This document shows positions 49,054 through 62,768 of a stretch of 64,000 nt of DNA, piece by piece. The number at the start of each line of letters is the position of its first letter. Position 1 is the stretch's first letter. Made by a program: the position numbers and the translations under genes. Location of the stretch: the NCBI GenBank assembly GCA_022885665.1, contig JAGQDJ010000260.1, forward strand, positions 2,046,001 to 2,110,000, in the 5' to 3' direction. The stretch is from Triops longicaudatus. Lineage: Eukaryota > Arthropoda > Branchiopoda > Notostraca > Triopsidae. The notes beneath the pieces were generated by a model. The model worked only from the letters and a program-made list of their open reading frames with translations. It searched no databases and was not told where the DNA came from.

Positions 49054-49930
49054 ATTGAGATGTGTTGTTCTGCGTCAAAGCACGAACAGATAAACAAATT
49101 TAAACTAAAACACTACACTAAAAGTTTCCAATAAAATCCGGCTCAGACGCCAACGTGCTTTCTTAACAGCAAAACAATGCATGGCGCCAAAATAAGGTTG
49201 CCAGCTATTTTTTTCTTTCAAAAGAAAAATTTGTAGCATTAAGCATAATAAAATGTGTAGTAAGTTCTTATTTAAAGTTCAAGTTATATTCTCTACCCCA
49301 ATAGCAAATATTATTAGAAGTTATTTGAGATCCGGCAACAGTGTAGCTAGTATCTGTCATGGCCGGTAAAACAAAGGTGTTTGGTTTTAGACTAGCTACA
49401 ATTAAACTTCGCAGCATTAAGTAAGCTTTTTGGTTTTCAAGCTCTCCAAGCAAAGATATAGTTGTTTTGATCATCATTTTATTTTAATAATTTTTGAAAA
49501 ATATATTTCCGCATCCAGTGTATCAACATAAGCGTTTATCCCGTTTACAATTGCAATTGGCCTTGACATGGTCGTGTTCAAAGCATGTTCTTTCCCTATT
49601 TTAGTTTACAACTTTCTTGCGCATTTGGTCCGTTCTTTGAGAGAAAAAAATCCCTGCATTACCTTGACACCAAATTACCAAACCTTTGCTTCCTGAAACG
49701 CTAGTGTCATGAGAATGGAAACTTCGACCCTCAGACTGGGATTAAACCACTAATTTGTGTTTGTTTTTATTAGAGAGTGAATCTGTATGTGTTAACTACA
49801 GAAAAAACGAAGTGTCGTTCCCTGTGTGCGTTTGGTTTTGGTCGCGTTGTGTTTCTGTTTCTGGGGAGTGTGAGAAGCATAAAAGGAAGCATTTATTCGT
49901 GAAACTGCTCCAAGGGGGCAAATCCTCATC
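49054..49930. promoter_or_regulatory. Divergent promoter interval MCM2 / PCTAIRE kinase
   Basis: 877 bp separates the two opposed start codons, so it must contain both upstream regions unless further 5' exons exist. It holds an E2F site near the MCM2 side. A 70-codon open frame at 49268-49477 (-) resembles nothing known. Confidence 0.55.
49183..49192 (-). promoter_or_regulatory. E2F consensus site upstream of MCM2
   Basis: The - strand reads TTTTGGCGCC, a full match to the E2F/DP core TTTSGCGC form. It ends 130 bp before the MCM2 ATG, on the gene's own strand. MCM genes are classic E2F targets at G1/S in animals, so the placement is meaningful. Confidence 0.65.
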
Positions 49931-50147
49931 ATGAGCTTGAAAAAAATCCGGCGCCGTTTGTCGCAAACGTTTCGATTCAGTATCGAAAGTTCTTTATCTG
50001 AACTTGCGGAACATTTGACGATCGAAGAAAGTGGAGAATTGAAAGAAAACGGGAAACTGCATCATAATAACACGTCCACCTTTGCCAAAAATCATCGACG
50101 ACTTTCATTGTCACATTCCCGTATATTGGATGCCAGCCAAAGAACCG
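49931..50147 (+). CDS. CDK17: PCTAIRE kinase (CDK16/17/18), first coding exon only
   Basis: The 72 codons begin MSLKKIRRRLSQTFRF and continue ESSLSELAEHLTIEE. This matches the N-terminal extension of vertebrate CDK17/18 (MKKFKRRLSLTLRG, then ESLSELAEQMTIEE), upstream of the kinase domain. The RRRLS site corresponds to the known PKA-type site near Ser12 of CDK16, which controls cyclin Y binding. A second RRLS lies in HRRLSLSHSRILD. The exon ends ACC G before GTAATC, a phase-1 donor. No kinase-domain exon is seen in the following 14 kb, so the rest presumably lies past the right edge. The exon is divergent from MCM2. The first ATG is used; upstream sequence is consistent with a 5' UTR. Confidence 0.75.
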
Positions 50148-53100
50148 GTAATCATCCTTTCTTTTTGCTAATTCTTTTCCGCCTTTCATTTTGGAAACAT
50201 TTTATTTATTGCGCTTCGTCTCGAAGTCGGTTTTGGCTACCAAAAGACCACTAAACTTGAACTTCAACCTTAAACAGAAGGTTTCTCCCAGAAACGGAAA
50301 ACGTTATTGAACCAACATTGCCGTGGCACTTTTGCCTTATAAAGAAGCTTGATATTGGAAGCAACGCATTTCCTTATGTATTGACTCATGCTCGAAATAT
50401 GAGCAAACGAGCGAGAGGAAGAAAGAGAAATGCGAATTGGGTATATGAAATAGCAGACAATTGAAGAGAACAAACTTAGATATCATTCGTCTACCGTTTT
50501 CAACGATTCTGATTCCTGGAAGAGTACTTTTTAAACATTTGTTTACATTAAATATCTTCTGTAAGCCTATTCCTTCTACTTTAAGCCTAATACCTTTTGT
50601 AAATATTCTAATAAATGCGATGCAATTAAAGTCTGTACCTAAAAACGTGGTACGACACTTAACTAACGTTGCGTGAATAGCGTACAAGTGTTTTTATAAT
50701 GTCACAAGCCGTTAATTTTCCATTGCTTATCAAGACATTTCGGTGTGTTTGTTAAAGGCTTGGTGAATAAGTTCTTTAGTGTTATTATAGCAGTTATTTT
50801 TGACCTGTCAATCCATACACAATTCTCCTTTTTTCTTCGTTCTTTATTGGTTACGTATTCCTTAGGGTATTAGCCATCAGAGCTCGTAAAAGCTCTAATA
50901 AATAAGGTGGGATTTTTTATTCTGTTATTTATTTTTCTTCTCAGAGTAAAGGCTAGAAGAAGGGGAGAAAATAAGAAGCACCTTTGTAGAAGTGTGTTTT
51001 CTACGAGGAGGGTAAAAAAGAATAAGATGTATGTATTGACTAACTAAAGCTCTTCTTCCCGTTTCCTCCATTTTTATACGTTTTTCGTCCATCCGAGGAT
51101 GAACAGGAGGGTTAAGGGATAAAGTTTTGTTGCAGGGAAGAGGAGAAGAGTAAGAAAAGTAAGATGCGAAGAAGGTTTTTATTACACTTTACGGAGTGGT
51201 CACTTGAGTGTCCTATAGCTTGATCTTTATGGGGTTGTGGAGGGTTAACAAGTCCTAGAAAATATAGTAGTCTCCTTTTTTGGGTGAATGTGTTTCTTAC
51301 GCTTTTTGGAAGCAGGAGCAAGAGGGTGAGAAGAAGAAAAACTTGTTTCGCGAAGGTCCACTGGACTACCTTAATGATACAATTGGCCCCCCTGAAAGAT
51401 AGGGCGGGAGAGAAAAAGAGAGATTTTGTCTAGATTTGTTGCGACGTCATCAGATTGGGAACTTTAAAACGAAATTGGAACTATATCGAGTAATGAGGTA
51501 GGTTGAACCTATTATTCGACCTCACTCTTATGCTCCTTGATCTCCGAGTTCAATAAACTGTATTAAATTAGAATTCTCATTTTGAAAGGATTTTAACAAG
51601 TATTCTCAACGAAAAGGAAACAGAAAATTGGAATCGCTGCAGCTAGCGTTTGCGTGTGGCGATGATAGGTACGGTGATGCCACAACGAGCCTTTTCCGTA
51701 CTAGCGTGCTTGTACAGTAGTAGAACTTTGATTTGCCAAGCCCGATTAAGGAAACTCCCGATTATTTTAGCCGCTTTGGTACTATTTCCCCGCGTATGAT
51801 GTGCTTGTATGTTAATTTGACATTCATACATGGATTAAACATCTATGCTTAAGTGTCATAACATTGTCTCATCATGGCTTCTTAAAAATTAAGTGCAATT
51901 CGTCCTGTTCTTATTCCGTACTAAAAAATTTCTAGCATATTTCCCAACGCCTTAACGATTTATATCCAGTTTTCTGAACTGTCCAACTTGCTAAAGTGAT
52001 TGACCACTGGTTTGATAGTTCTTGTTTAGTAGCGCGATAAAAGGTAAAAGGTGAAGTAAAATTGTCTACTACGAATTGTACAAATTTCTTAATAGGATTT
52101 GCCATATACGAGTAAAACTTAAACTATTCTTTTAATAAAAAAAATTAATGTGAGTAAAGAGTGGTTCGGAGTTATAAAGGTGTCAGTGAGAATAGTCTGA
52201 ACTGTTGATATAAGAACTCGAAACCCTTAGGAAGAGCGAGTTGTACAGACTAAGCCGTGTGAAACCGTATTCCATTCAAATAACTACTGTTTGTCTGGTT
52301 CGCAGACTAGTTGATCAGAGCTGAGTCTGTGTGGTCTGTTTCTGTGACTTTTCAGGAGCATTTTTTACCTTTCCGTTGTACCTGAAAAACTCTTCTGTTT
52401 TTCGTAACAAGTCACGGTCAGACTTGTTAGTACTTGTTTGAAATTTCGCGGAAATTTATTGTGCCCGCGTTCACCTCTTTTGACTTTTAAAGGTATTTTA
52501 GTTATTGGCCGCTTTAAATGAAAACTTCATATGAACAGTGTTTAAATGAACGTAAATCCAGTGAACGGAAGTGTATAAGAATAGTGTTACGTAGAAGGAA
52601 ATCAAGTAATCACAATGTAAACGAAAAGTTTCATTTATAGAGAGCAGGAAAAAGAGTTAGTGAGATGAAACAACTTCCTTCTCTAAATAATTCTATTCCA
52701 TATTTCCTCTACAACATCCTCCTATTTCCTTGTCATGTTTCCAGGGTCTGGTAAGCCGATTATTTAGGGAAGGCGGACTTTACTTAGCTCTCGAGATCAC
52801 TAAATGCATTCATTCCGGTTGCGTCTTAGTAAGCCGTAGACTAGTAGGCGGAGCTAAGTTGGGGTACTGGATCTGTCTTGATTAAGCTCTGCCCTAATTC
52901 TATTGATACTGAAAGCAAAGTTCTTCTGTAGTGCACCAAAACTCGTACATAATGCGTGAATCGTCAGAATTACTCATAAATCGTCCATTTTTCCAGTTTT
53001 AGCCTAATTTCGGTATACGCATTTTTATATATTTTTTTTCGAAATAACGCAACTTCAGTATGGATACGAATGTTAACAAGCAAGTAAAAGTGCTCCTAAT

Positions 53101-54106
53101 GCTCTTCTGAAGTCTTTTGGTGATCACGTTGATGAACTAACAAACAGACGTACTTTAAAGTAGAGACTCATCAACTCCCTTCGGGTTACACACACTTTTT
53201 TCGCGTAGTTAATTGTCTAAATTAGGAAATATGTGAACTGTACTAATCCTGGGGGAAGTAATGTACGGGGTAAGGTAGGAACGTAATCCGAAGGGGTAGG
53301 GGTGGATGCTGTAGCAACGCCGAAGGTGGAAAGGAGAAAACTGTAAGATGTGTTTATTGATTTTGAGGCGAGTGTGGCGGATGTTGAATGTGTATATGGG
53401 TCGTATGTGGATCTGCAGTCCTTTTGAGGTCGGGGGAAAAGCCGGATATTTTGGATAGGAGCAAAAACTGTTGTCCTAAAGAGGTAACAGAGGGAGAGTT
53501 CATAGTTTCAAAGGAGACAAAAACGAAGAGGCAGACAGATGAGAAAAAGAGATAGATGTAAGTGGTTAGTAAAATGAATGGCATGGAAAGACAAGGCGAC
53601 AATAGTGAAACAAGCCCGGCGGGAATGGTAATTGTCTAACTTTCGGGAAAGAAAACAAATGAACGACAATAAGTTTAGGAGCCTTTTGGGAACACTAAGA
53701 AGAGACGAAACGGTGTATAATGAAACTGGCCGGCCGAAAAATATGTGACTTCACCATTTATGGATATTACCCACAGAATTTTCAGGCGAAGCGTTAGGCT
53801 TGGTGTACTAGATTGTCTTGAGATAAAAATTTCGAGTTTGTGAAATTTTAACGCATGTCTCTCCAGAATTTGGGTCTGTTGACTTGCATTGGAAGTGCTC
53901 CTCCCGTCAGAAACCATCGTAATCCAAGGATTAGCTGTATTTCTTGGCCATTGGCTTTAAGTACTTGCTATGTTTTGTATTTTTGTGGAACTTTTCAACG
54001 TACTGTAATTGTTTAGTTTTTATCTGCTACAAATCGCTATATTGTCGTGGTAATTTATTTTAATTTGTTGCACTTGTTATTTTTATTCCTGCGGCAGTTC
54101 ATTTAG
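50148..54106. other. Probable first intron of the PCTAIRE kinase, part 1
   Basis: Long stretch with no recognised exon or RNA. Several short open frames (for example 50337-50687 -, 53354-53602 -) show no family features. Some purine- or pyrimidine-rich runs lie near 51.0 and 53.4 kb. Confidence 0.45.
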
Positions 54107-54215
54107 TTGTTATTACTTATATTGATTGAAATAAATATCGTTTACTGTTAGGTTCGAAATTATTGTATTGATTGTTATTACTTATATTGATTGAAATAAA
54201 TTGTTGGGTTCGAAA
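54107..54215. repeat. Two-copy tandem repeat, period about 65 bp
   Basis: The block TTGTTATTACTTATATTGAT, continuing TGAAATAAAT, starts at 54107 and again at 54172. Both copies are followed by a GGTTCGAAATTA-type word. The second copy lacks a short stretch between these two words. Confidence 0.85.
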
Positions 54216-57200
54216 TTAAAAACTTCCAGGTAAGTATTTGGTCAGTTTACTGGATACTAAACAGATTTAATGAACTGAAGTTTAAAGACTTCTGCTACTT
54301 ATGTTTTCGTCGCTGTGTGATCCGCTTAAAGAAGCAAAGGAGAATTAAGAACGTGTCTCTTCCTTAGTTGGGTAAAATTTCACCATAAAGAGCTGCGTTT
54401 GTTTTTCGTTGCAAATCACGTGTTCGCCATAAACTAGATTCCATTTTTCGTGCAAAAGGAAATATTACCAGTGGAAAGCATTGCAAGCTCAGGCGCCAAT
54501 GAACTTGTTTAATGAAATTCCTTCCCTTCATGTCATATACGTGTATAACGCAACGGGAGGCGTAGTTTATTCATCCTAAATAAACATTGAAGTTACGTCA
54601 CTTTCTCGTAATGTAAACAAACTCCAATGTGCAACTTGCCCGAAAATGTACAGTTCAGTCTACAAGCCAACTTTACGCTACGTCTGTTGACTTCGAGGTA
54701 CTAACCACCCCTCGAACTCAGTAAAAAAAATGGAGAAAAAAGTAACAGTGTCTACAAAAGGCACGCATTCATCGAAACTAGGGCAGCTGGCCCACATCAT
54801 TCCACATCATGTTCTCAAAGTGCAGGAAAACAAATCTGTTGATTATGTACAAGACATCACAACATGACCCACTACGATTCTTGTGTACCGACGTAACAAT
54901 ACCTTCGCCCTTCAGCTGCAGAAATTCTCATAAATTTTTGTATACAGTTTTAATAAAAATAAATCCGCGCGTGGATCATAAATGGTTTTTAATTTTCCTG
55001 TTAGCGCAATATGAAACCATGTAATGACCACTATCGGATCAGCGATCAACTCTTTATTCGCGTTTTAAACAACCGTCTAATATACAGAAAACCCCGAGGG
55101 AGTCTTTAATATCCTGCTGCGTTGAAGACCGTCGTATGTTAAGGTCTCGCTTGTGCTCAATGACGTAAGAAAATGCTTTTTTATGAAAAGGGGGAAGTGT
55201 GGATTTTATGGTCACTTTGGGTCCTCATTGGCCATCGTACATGCGTGTAGTAAAGGCAATCGTTTGTGAAGTTTAATAGCTTGCACCGGTTGACTCACCT
55301 CCGTAAAACCAACGTTATTTACCCGCGATTTTCTTTTTTTAAGTTTCTCTCCCTGTCTTGGCTGAGATTCCTTACGTATGCATTAAAGTTTGTGGAGATT
55401 TTACGTCCTCGGTTTGAAGATGAGAATTATGCGTAAAAAAAGACGAGTCTTCCAAACTAGATTTTGACTTGTATTGGAAATTTGAGACGCGCCAGTTCTG
55501 ATACGAGCTCGTCATGCCAGGAAAAGGAAAATAGAATAATTCAATCGGGAAGTTCATAGAAAATCATGCTTATAAGACGAGATTAAGAAAATCCAAAGGG
55601 AGAGTAGGAAGAAAATGCGTACCCAAAGACGCAGAATTTAAAATTTGATGAAGTGGATTTCTTTGATAAGGATTATGTCAGATGGTTTCCGGTGGAGGAA
55701 GTGCGACAGTACTTTGTCAGCAGATGGTTTTGGAGGATCCCCGCTTATTCCCCCTCTTTTATGGATGTAAAACTTCTTATGTAAATCCCAGTCGACATTG
55801 AAATGTGGATAATGCAAGAAGATTAAGAAATAAAGGAGAAAATGGTACAAGTAATCATGAAACACGTATTTTGTGCCTTTGCTTCATTTTCGAAGTAACT
55901 TTAGAGGTTTGTTAGAGATTTGGGAAAAAGTATAAGTTTGCGTGAAAGGGAATCCGATCCTTTTTAGTGTGTAACGAACGTAAATTGGAATCCAAGAGGA
56001 ACTTTTTCTCTTTAAAAAAAGCGACAGAAAAACCGAGCGTGCGAAATGAGCTTCGACATGCGCTGTGCGGTGTCTTCCTTTTGCAGAGAGGGACTGACAA
56101 CCAAAAAATAATGCTAAGCGATTCGTCTTTGACACGAAATCGCCAGAATTTAAGACTGCTTTCAAGAAAAACTTCACCGTGGTTGTTGAGAAAATGCGCA
56201 TATATGACTTTAACCTAGCGTAAACTGTGAGAAATACTGCACAGCGATTTTGACGCTTGGGGAAACAATTATCAGTAATTAAAACAAAATAAACACGTAC
56301 CGTGTTCTCAATTTACTCCAGGTGATTGTACAACTCCGGGTGAACAAGTCACCCACGAAGTTGCCCTTGTTCTGCAAATTTACGTTAAAAGTCTTTATAA
56401 TGTGCAGGTTATTAAATAGATTCTGCTTATGACTTAACCTGCTTTAGTAGGGTTGTAATTAGTACTGTAGTCACCAGCACTGAAATCGCGGTACAGTTGG
56501 TGAATAACCCTCCTCCACACATGCCCCTTAGAAGAGCAGAACTCCCAATTTTGTCATATCTTATTAAAGAAACTTCCGAATTATGTCAGTCGACATGGCT
56601 ACTGCTTGTTACGTCGTGAGCGACTCATTTTTACGCTTCTTTCGGTCAAAATTCGACCGCAATTCGGTAACATTACAAACTCGTCACGTGACAGTATTTT
56701 AGAAAAATGAACCGGGGCGTGTTTTTTTTTGCCAAGTATCTCTGGTCATCAAAAGACGCGGCGAGGAGCCAAGAAACCTCTTCCCAAGCTCACCAGACTC
56801 ACTTGTGATCGTTTTGTGTTCGATATATCCTTTGCTTCCAACTTTTCACGCTTTCTTCTTCTTCGTGCTCGTTTAGTTCCTTGGCCAGACTCTGTGACTC
56901 GAGGTGAAATCTTGAGTCACTGGTCAGCCGCAGTGTTTGACCTCATCAAGATTTTCTTTGTTAAGGTAGCTGCTGTTTCTGTGAATTTACCGGAGAAATT
57001 GGTGCCAACTTTGAGTTCAAGTTTCTGTTATGGTGAATAAAACTGCAGTAAAGGAAGATTCTGAAGAGTTTCGAGAAAGTGTTGGGTGCTCTAACCAAGT
57101 TGGATGATATGAATCTTTGAAAAAGGTTGGGAAGCTATTGGATCTAAACGGATGAGTGTCGGGATGACAAGTTGGGGAAAAAGCGTGGAAAAGGGGTGTA

Positions 57201-60200
57201 GGAAGTTGCAGCATAGGAGAAAGTTTGTTATTCTGAAACGCGAATTCACCATTTAGAACACATTCAGTTTCTTATGCCGTCAAGGCACCTTAACTATTAA
57301 TAGTCAGCCTGCACTATTTATGGCAGAAAGCCACTTCTCCGGTCTAGGCTGCCTTTTGTTTTGTTTTTTCTTCGCTACTCATTCGATATTGGAAAACCCG
57401 GACATGGAGCTGGAGAAAAGGCGGGCGTGCACACATATTCATATACGAAAGACGTTTCCTTCGCCTGTATTTTTTTTCCCTATTTTTAGGAGTAGAAGCA
57501 TTTTTGGGTGCGAGTAGGGCCTTTTCAGTTTGGCTATGCAAATATTGGATGTTGGAAGGTTTTTTTCTTTGTAGAGACGAATTTGATTTCTTACGTTGTA
57601 TTTGACCAATACTATGGATGACGTCATGTTTTTTTTTTTAAATAATAAAAAAATAAACAAAAGGGTTAGTCTTAAGTTGTTCGACAACGCGTTGAAATTC
57701 CTTCCGAGACTGAAAAATGGTTTCTTTTTGTTATGCAACATTTTTCGTGGATTACTTAAAGGGCTATTTCATGAATTTTTAGTGTAAAAATGTTGAATAT
57801 CTGATTCTGTTTCATGCCATTGTTTTCAAATTACTTTTCTTAAATATTCCCTCTTCAAGTGAATTTTAACTCACGAAGATCATGTTCTTAAATTTATTTT
57901 CTGATGCAATCTCGCTTTCAGTTTTTCGTGAGGACTATCAATATGCTTAAAAGCATTAAAGTATTAAATTTACGTATTGACATTTTAGTTAAAAACTTAT
58001 ATTTTTAGTTTCTCGGATTCCATTTTCATTTTACATTATCACGCACAAATCTTAAAAATCTTTTGCGAGGCGAAATTCGCGTAAAATACTAAATTATGAT
58101 AAAAGGTTTGACTTCTTTCTTATGTTGTGAATGCAGTGACTCGCCAAAATAGGCGCCATCTGCATGAACATAAGAACTTTCAGAATTGAAATTCACGCTA
58201 CGTAAGTCTCAGCATATTGTCTTATTGGGCTAGATTTGTTTCGTGATACCACAGAAAGGTTTCTTCAAGTGACGCCATGCTGGGTTAGATTTCTTTTACA
58301 GAATTGGCACGGGCGTTTTCAGTGTTATATAAGGATCCACCTTGAAGGGGGAAAACTATAAAAAGCACCTTGAGATGTGTACTCTTTGTGCTAGTGACGT
58401 CATGGAAGACTGTTAGGTACCGTTAAAACGCTGTAATGATGAAACTTTTGTGTTGGTATCATTTTCGGTCATAGAAACTGGGTTGATAAATTCTTAAAGA
58501 ATTTCGAAGTTGTCCCAATGGCTTACGTGTGAAAAAATTGCAATTTCCAAAATGTTAGTGCAACTTGCGTTTGAAAAGGATTATGAAACGTAAATTTCTT
58601 AAACGTGTAATTCAATAAGTGTGTAAAGTCCAGTTTTTAAGAATATTTCAACGTTTAATAATTCAGCTAGCATCACCAGACATGTGAAATATGACTAGTT
58701 TGGAAAAACTAAAAAAAAAATATGGGCTTAAAGTCATAGAAACCTTGATGTCATAAAAATTAGACTTTGCAGTTTACAGTTCGAGAAATGCTATTACTAG
58801 GTTTCATAGACTGATAGACTTAGCTCCGCCTGCGTAGCCGTATCGTAGTGCGTCGTGTCGTACAATACGAGGATATTTTTTTACAACTCTTCTCTAAGAG
58901 TTGAATTGGAGCCAAAATCATCATGTAGTCTTATCTGTTAGGCAGCCTGGAAAAAGTTTCGTAACGGTTATGAGAAGTGTATCGTGTAGCTTCACGGCTG
59001 CAATAGTGTCTGTTGAGCTTTTTGTTTCTTGGCTAACCAAGTGGAAGATGAGCAAGTCCGGTGGAGAGCAGAACTTGAGAAAGAAACCACTTCTCAAGTG
59101 TCCGTTTGGGTTATATTATGGAGTAATGAGTTCAACGTGTTGCAAACAAATCATAACAAAAGAGTGAAAATAAGACGATCCAGAAAATATCAAAATTCGT
59201 CTCATTTTCCACTTGGCTAATTTCCTAAGTCATTTAAGGCAATGAAATCTCAAAACCAGTTAGAAAACATTAAGGACATTAACCAACGAATCTGTTTTGA
59301 AAGCTTCAGGGCACCTTTTTTATTTGTATTTATTTATTATTTTCTTAAAATAAACGTGTACTGCGAACTTTAAGAGCTTGATGAGGTGAAGAAAAAAATA
59401 ATTAAAGTTTGAATCGATTATCACGGCAAAGTTGTTTGTCCTTTGGAAAAGTTGCGCGAAGATTTGCAAAAACTGCGAATAGGAATAAGGGCCAGATTTC
59501 CGTTCTTGATTCGCCATGTTCTTATCTTTGTTACTTTCCGCTTCTGTTCAGAGGGAAGAAAAAAAGCACTAAAAGGAAAACTTTACAGCGGCCGTGGGGG
59601 TTTTTCGGTGGAAGATCGTAAGCTGGGAGGTGGAAGGTTTTATCTTCGCTAAGACATTTTCCGTCTTTTGGCACCTTGCCCAGAAACTCCCTAAGGGGAG
59701 TTGTTCACCCTCTTTATTTCTTTTGAGCTCCCCCTGAGGGCGAAAGAAGAGGGTTGAGATTAAGGTACTAAAATGCCTGCGGTGATGCTTGGAAGGTAGT
59801 GTTCTTAAAAGCGAAAAATGGGGTATTCCTTCCTTTCGGCGTATGCTTCGTTGAAGAAATAAAAATCACATTTTTGTAGCTTCTCTAAGGTGATCTTCAA
59901 ACAAACAGCTATTCTTGGGAACATGTATTTTTAAGATTTTACAATCTCAGAGATTTGTAATATTTCGTTTTTAATCTGAAGCAAAATGGAAAGAAAGATG
60001 TAAAAGAATCGCACCAAACTACACAATAAGTTCGAAGAGAATGCAATCGAAGCAGCACCTGCCTGAACATATTGGGCAGTGGCATTGATTTGACTTGTTA
60101 ATTTGAGCCTTTTTCCTACAGCTGCTTTTTTAGTTTAAAAGCACCGTGACTTGGTGAGGCTTTTTTGCCGGAAAGGAAAATGTGAAGAAAAAATTCCATA

Positions 60201-62578
60201 TGGGAAAGTTGTCAGGCTGCCACCCTGGAAAAGGCTTTTATTTATTTTCCCGATCCCTGCTTCGTTTTGTTTAATTTTTCCTTTTTTTTTTGTCGTTCAC
60301 ATCTTTCTCCAGATGCGGAGTATTTTATAATCCGAAAACGCCAGGCTACGCCGAAGGGATTTTCAAAACACTGGCGTCTCATTGGCTTAGTTCATCGCTT
60401 AAGTTTTTTTTTTTTCTCAGGAAGAAATTCAAGTCTTCTTTATTTTGTCTTATAATTTATTTATTTAATAGGACAAGTTCCGATAGAAAAGCGTACAGTT
60501 TTTCGCGAGACAGAGACGATACTAAAAAAGAAGGGATAAATAGCGAGGGAAAAAAAGAAATTCAGAACAACCGGATCATGTTCTGTGATGGTTGTTGTTG
60601 ACAATGGCCCTGAGTGTACCCTAAGGCATGTTGAAAACAGTCTCCTCGAGATCTATCATGCACCAAGCAACACTCAGGAACGCTTCCTTGCAAACGTTTT
60701 AGACGTAACAAAATTTGGGTACCTTGAAGCGTTTGGGTTATTTTTGAAAAAAGGAGATTTTTCTCATAAGAGATGTTGAGCTTCTTTTAGCGTCAGATAT
60801 TGCGTTCGGACTCGTCGTTTTCGGACCCTAGTAGCTTTGTGTGTCCTTTTTTTCTGTTGAATTTTTATTGAAAGGTAAATAACTTGGGAGATTGGTAAGC
60901 ATTTTGCCAGGGATTCAAACGTTTGGGGGAATTTTTGAGGGGCGTCTGTCGGTGACGTTATTTTGAGGACGAAATTGGGCGCATTGGAGGAAACTTGATG
61001 ATGTCTTTGTGAACGATTGTTGAGCCGCTTCAAGTAGGATAAGGGAATCAATATGCGAAGGCAAAAGTTTCCCAGGCGGAAACGGTTTAGTAAACACAAC
61101 TTGAACGTCAGGGTTAAAAGGAGATGATTGAATGGATTTCAAACATGCGTCGTTGCAATATTTGAAGGTTCCCTAGAAAATATTCTTTTCAAATAAGCTT
61201 GTGGATCTCATTTTTTATAGTAGTTACAATGTCTGCAGTTAATTGATTTAGCTTGAAAATAATGTTTACCTATTTCTTTTAATTTTTTATAGTTCTATCT
61301 TATCTTTTGAATTCATATTTTTTTATTTATTTCGTCGGCGTCAGCTTGAATTCATGTTATTAAAGATAAGCCTTTAAAGGATTTGAATCTTTACTGTTTA
61401 TTTTTAAGACAAATGCTTTCCTTTTAGCAAACTAACTAATTTTATTTACTAACAGATAAAAGATAAAACTTATGCACGAGTAAACGATTGTAAGATCGCT
61501 TTAAAGGTAGTTTCTAAATTCAGTTTTCCTAGTCATGCTTTTAATTCACAAAATAATTCGGACTGAACGGTTATTGCCATAATGTATATATTTTCGGTGT
61601 AAAGACTACAATATAGAATTTTCAGTTAGTATTATACAGTTAATTCATTATACAGTTGATATAAAATTACAACGGCAATCGTCCTAATTTATGGATGTAA
61701 TATTAGCCTTGTTCTCTTGGAGCTTTTTCATTGTGCTGAACTTTTTCCATCCTTCAAATTCTTGTTCAAATATTTATAGAATCTGTATCTTTGTGAGAGT
61801 CGTTTATCAAGCCCTAATCGTCGCATTTGATTAATGTTCTCAATTCCTTGAAGAAACCTTGGGAAGAACCAGTGAACTGTTGCCTTTTGCTTTCAACGCG
61901 CTAATTGTTGACGTTTGAAGTAGTTGAACAACGCTTGAAACAGGTCTACGCCCAGGTAACTTTTGTCATAAGTGGGGAATGAGGAAATTTCAATCCCAGA
62001 GCGAGCGTAAGCAAAGATAAAGAACCTTAAAAGCCAAAGGTCTTATTTTCCATCGGCCCCCTCCCGTCTTGCATACCATTATCAACGAAATGTCATAAAC
62101 AGCGCACAAACGCACTACAGAGCACTACGCTGCAAATCCAAACCAAGTTGTGATTGTGTCAACTGCTCGTGAACAGTTTAGCGGGGGAAAATATATGTCG
62201 CCGAATTTTTTTCTAGCAAGATAGAAATATTAGTAGCTCGTGCTATTAAATGGACGTCATCCAGATATACGGATAACTGGTGTTGCCCATATCGCTACGC
62301 GATAGCTGCCCGCGCTCATCCGGGTTTTCAAAGGGAACTGCTCAGTTGCTATCCGCGCGTAGGAGGGAGTGGACGTATTCTTCTGTTTCGTTGCCACCGT
62401 TCCCGTCTCAGTTCCACGCTTTTTGCATACTTGTCCATCCTTTCATGAAGTTGCGTATTGTTTCCAAAAGGCCAACATGTGTTTCCAGCTTATAGTGAAT
62501 GGTGTCAAATGATGTGAAATTTTAAGCAATATTGAATATTTCTTGGTGGAATCCCCGAGTTATTTCCCGACAGCAACC
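54216..62578. other. Probable first intron of the PCTAIRE kinase, part 2
   Basis: No gene is recognised. Open frames at 56729-57040 and 58901-59167 (+) were read and resemble nothing. GC-richer pyrimidine/purine blocks with small inverted repeats lie near 59.66-59.76 kb. The exon assignment of this interval is an inference from the flanking first exons. Confidence 0.45.
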
Positions 62579-62768
62579 ATGCCCCAAGCGCGTGAAATCA
62601 ATTTGGATACCAATGTCCGTGTCCCGGGATTACCCAAAAGTGGTACTTTGAGTGCATTAACCAATGGTGGACAAAAACTAGGAGCGTGGTTTGCTACTTT
62701 GGGCTCGAAACGTGGGCGACGGAAAGCGGCGTTAACGGCCAATGCTGCGACACGCAGTATTACTTTAG
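62579..62768 (+). CDS. Putative alternative first coding exon, function unrecognised
   Basis: Open from ATG at 62579 (MPQAREINLDTNVRVPGLPK, then GGQKLGAWFATLGSKRGRRK, then SITLG) to a GTAGTG donor at 62769. The composition looks coding, and the basic GSKRGRRK patch is notable. I do not recognise the sequence. The exon ends in phase 1, the same phase as the PCTAIRE first exon at 49931-50147, so both could splice to one downstream exon as alternative starts. It could equally begin a different gene that continues to the right, or be internal, since a ..CCCGACAG acceptor-like site precedes the ATG by five bases. Confidence 0.4.

Noticed and set aside
49268..49477. 70-codon open frame (-) in the MCM2 upstream interval
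   Set aside because: No recognisable features, no splice signals joining it to MCM2, and the MCM2 start is accounted for.
56729..57040. 103-codon open frame (+) in the long right-hand interval
   Set aside because: No domain or motif recognised; splice phase and signals do not link it to the kinase exon.
59660..59765. Clustered small inverted repeats (AACTCCC/GGGAGTT and a CCCTCTT/AAGAGGG pair)
   Set aside because: Arms are short and imperfect, so no structured RNA claim is justified.
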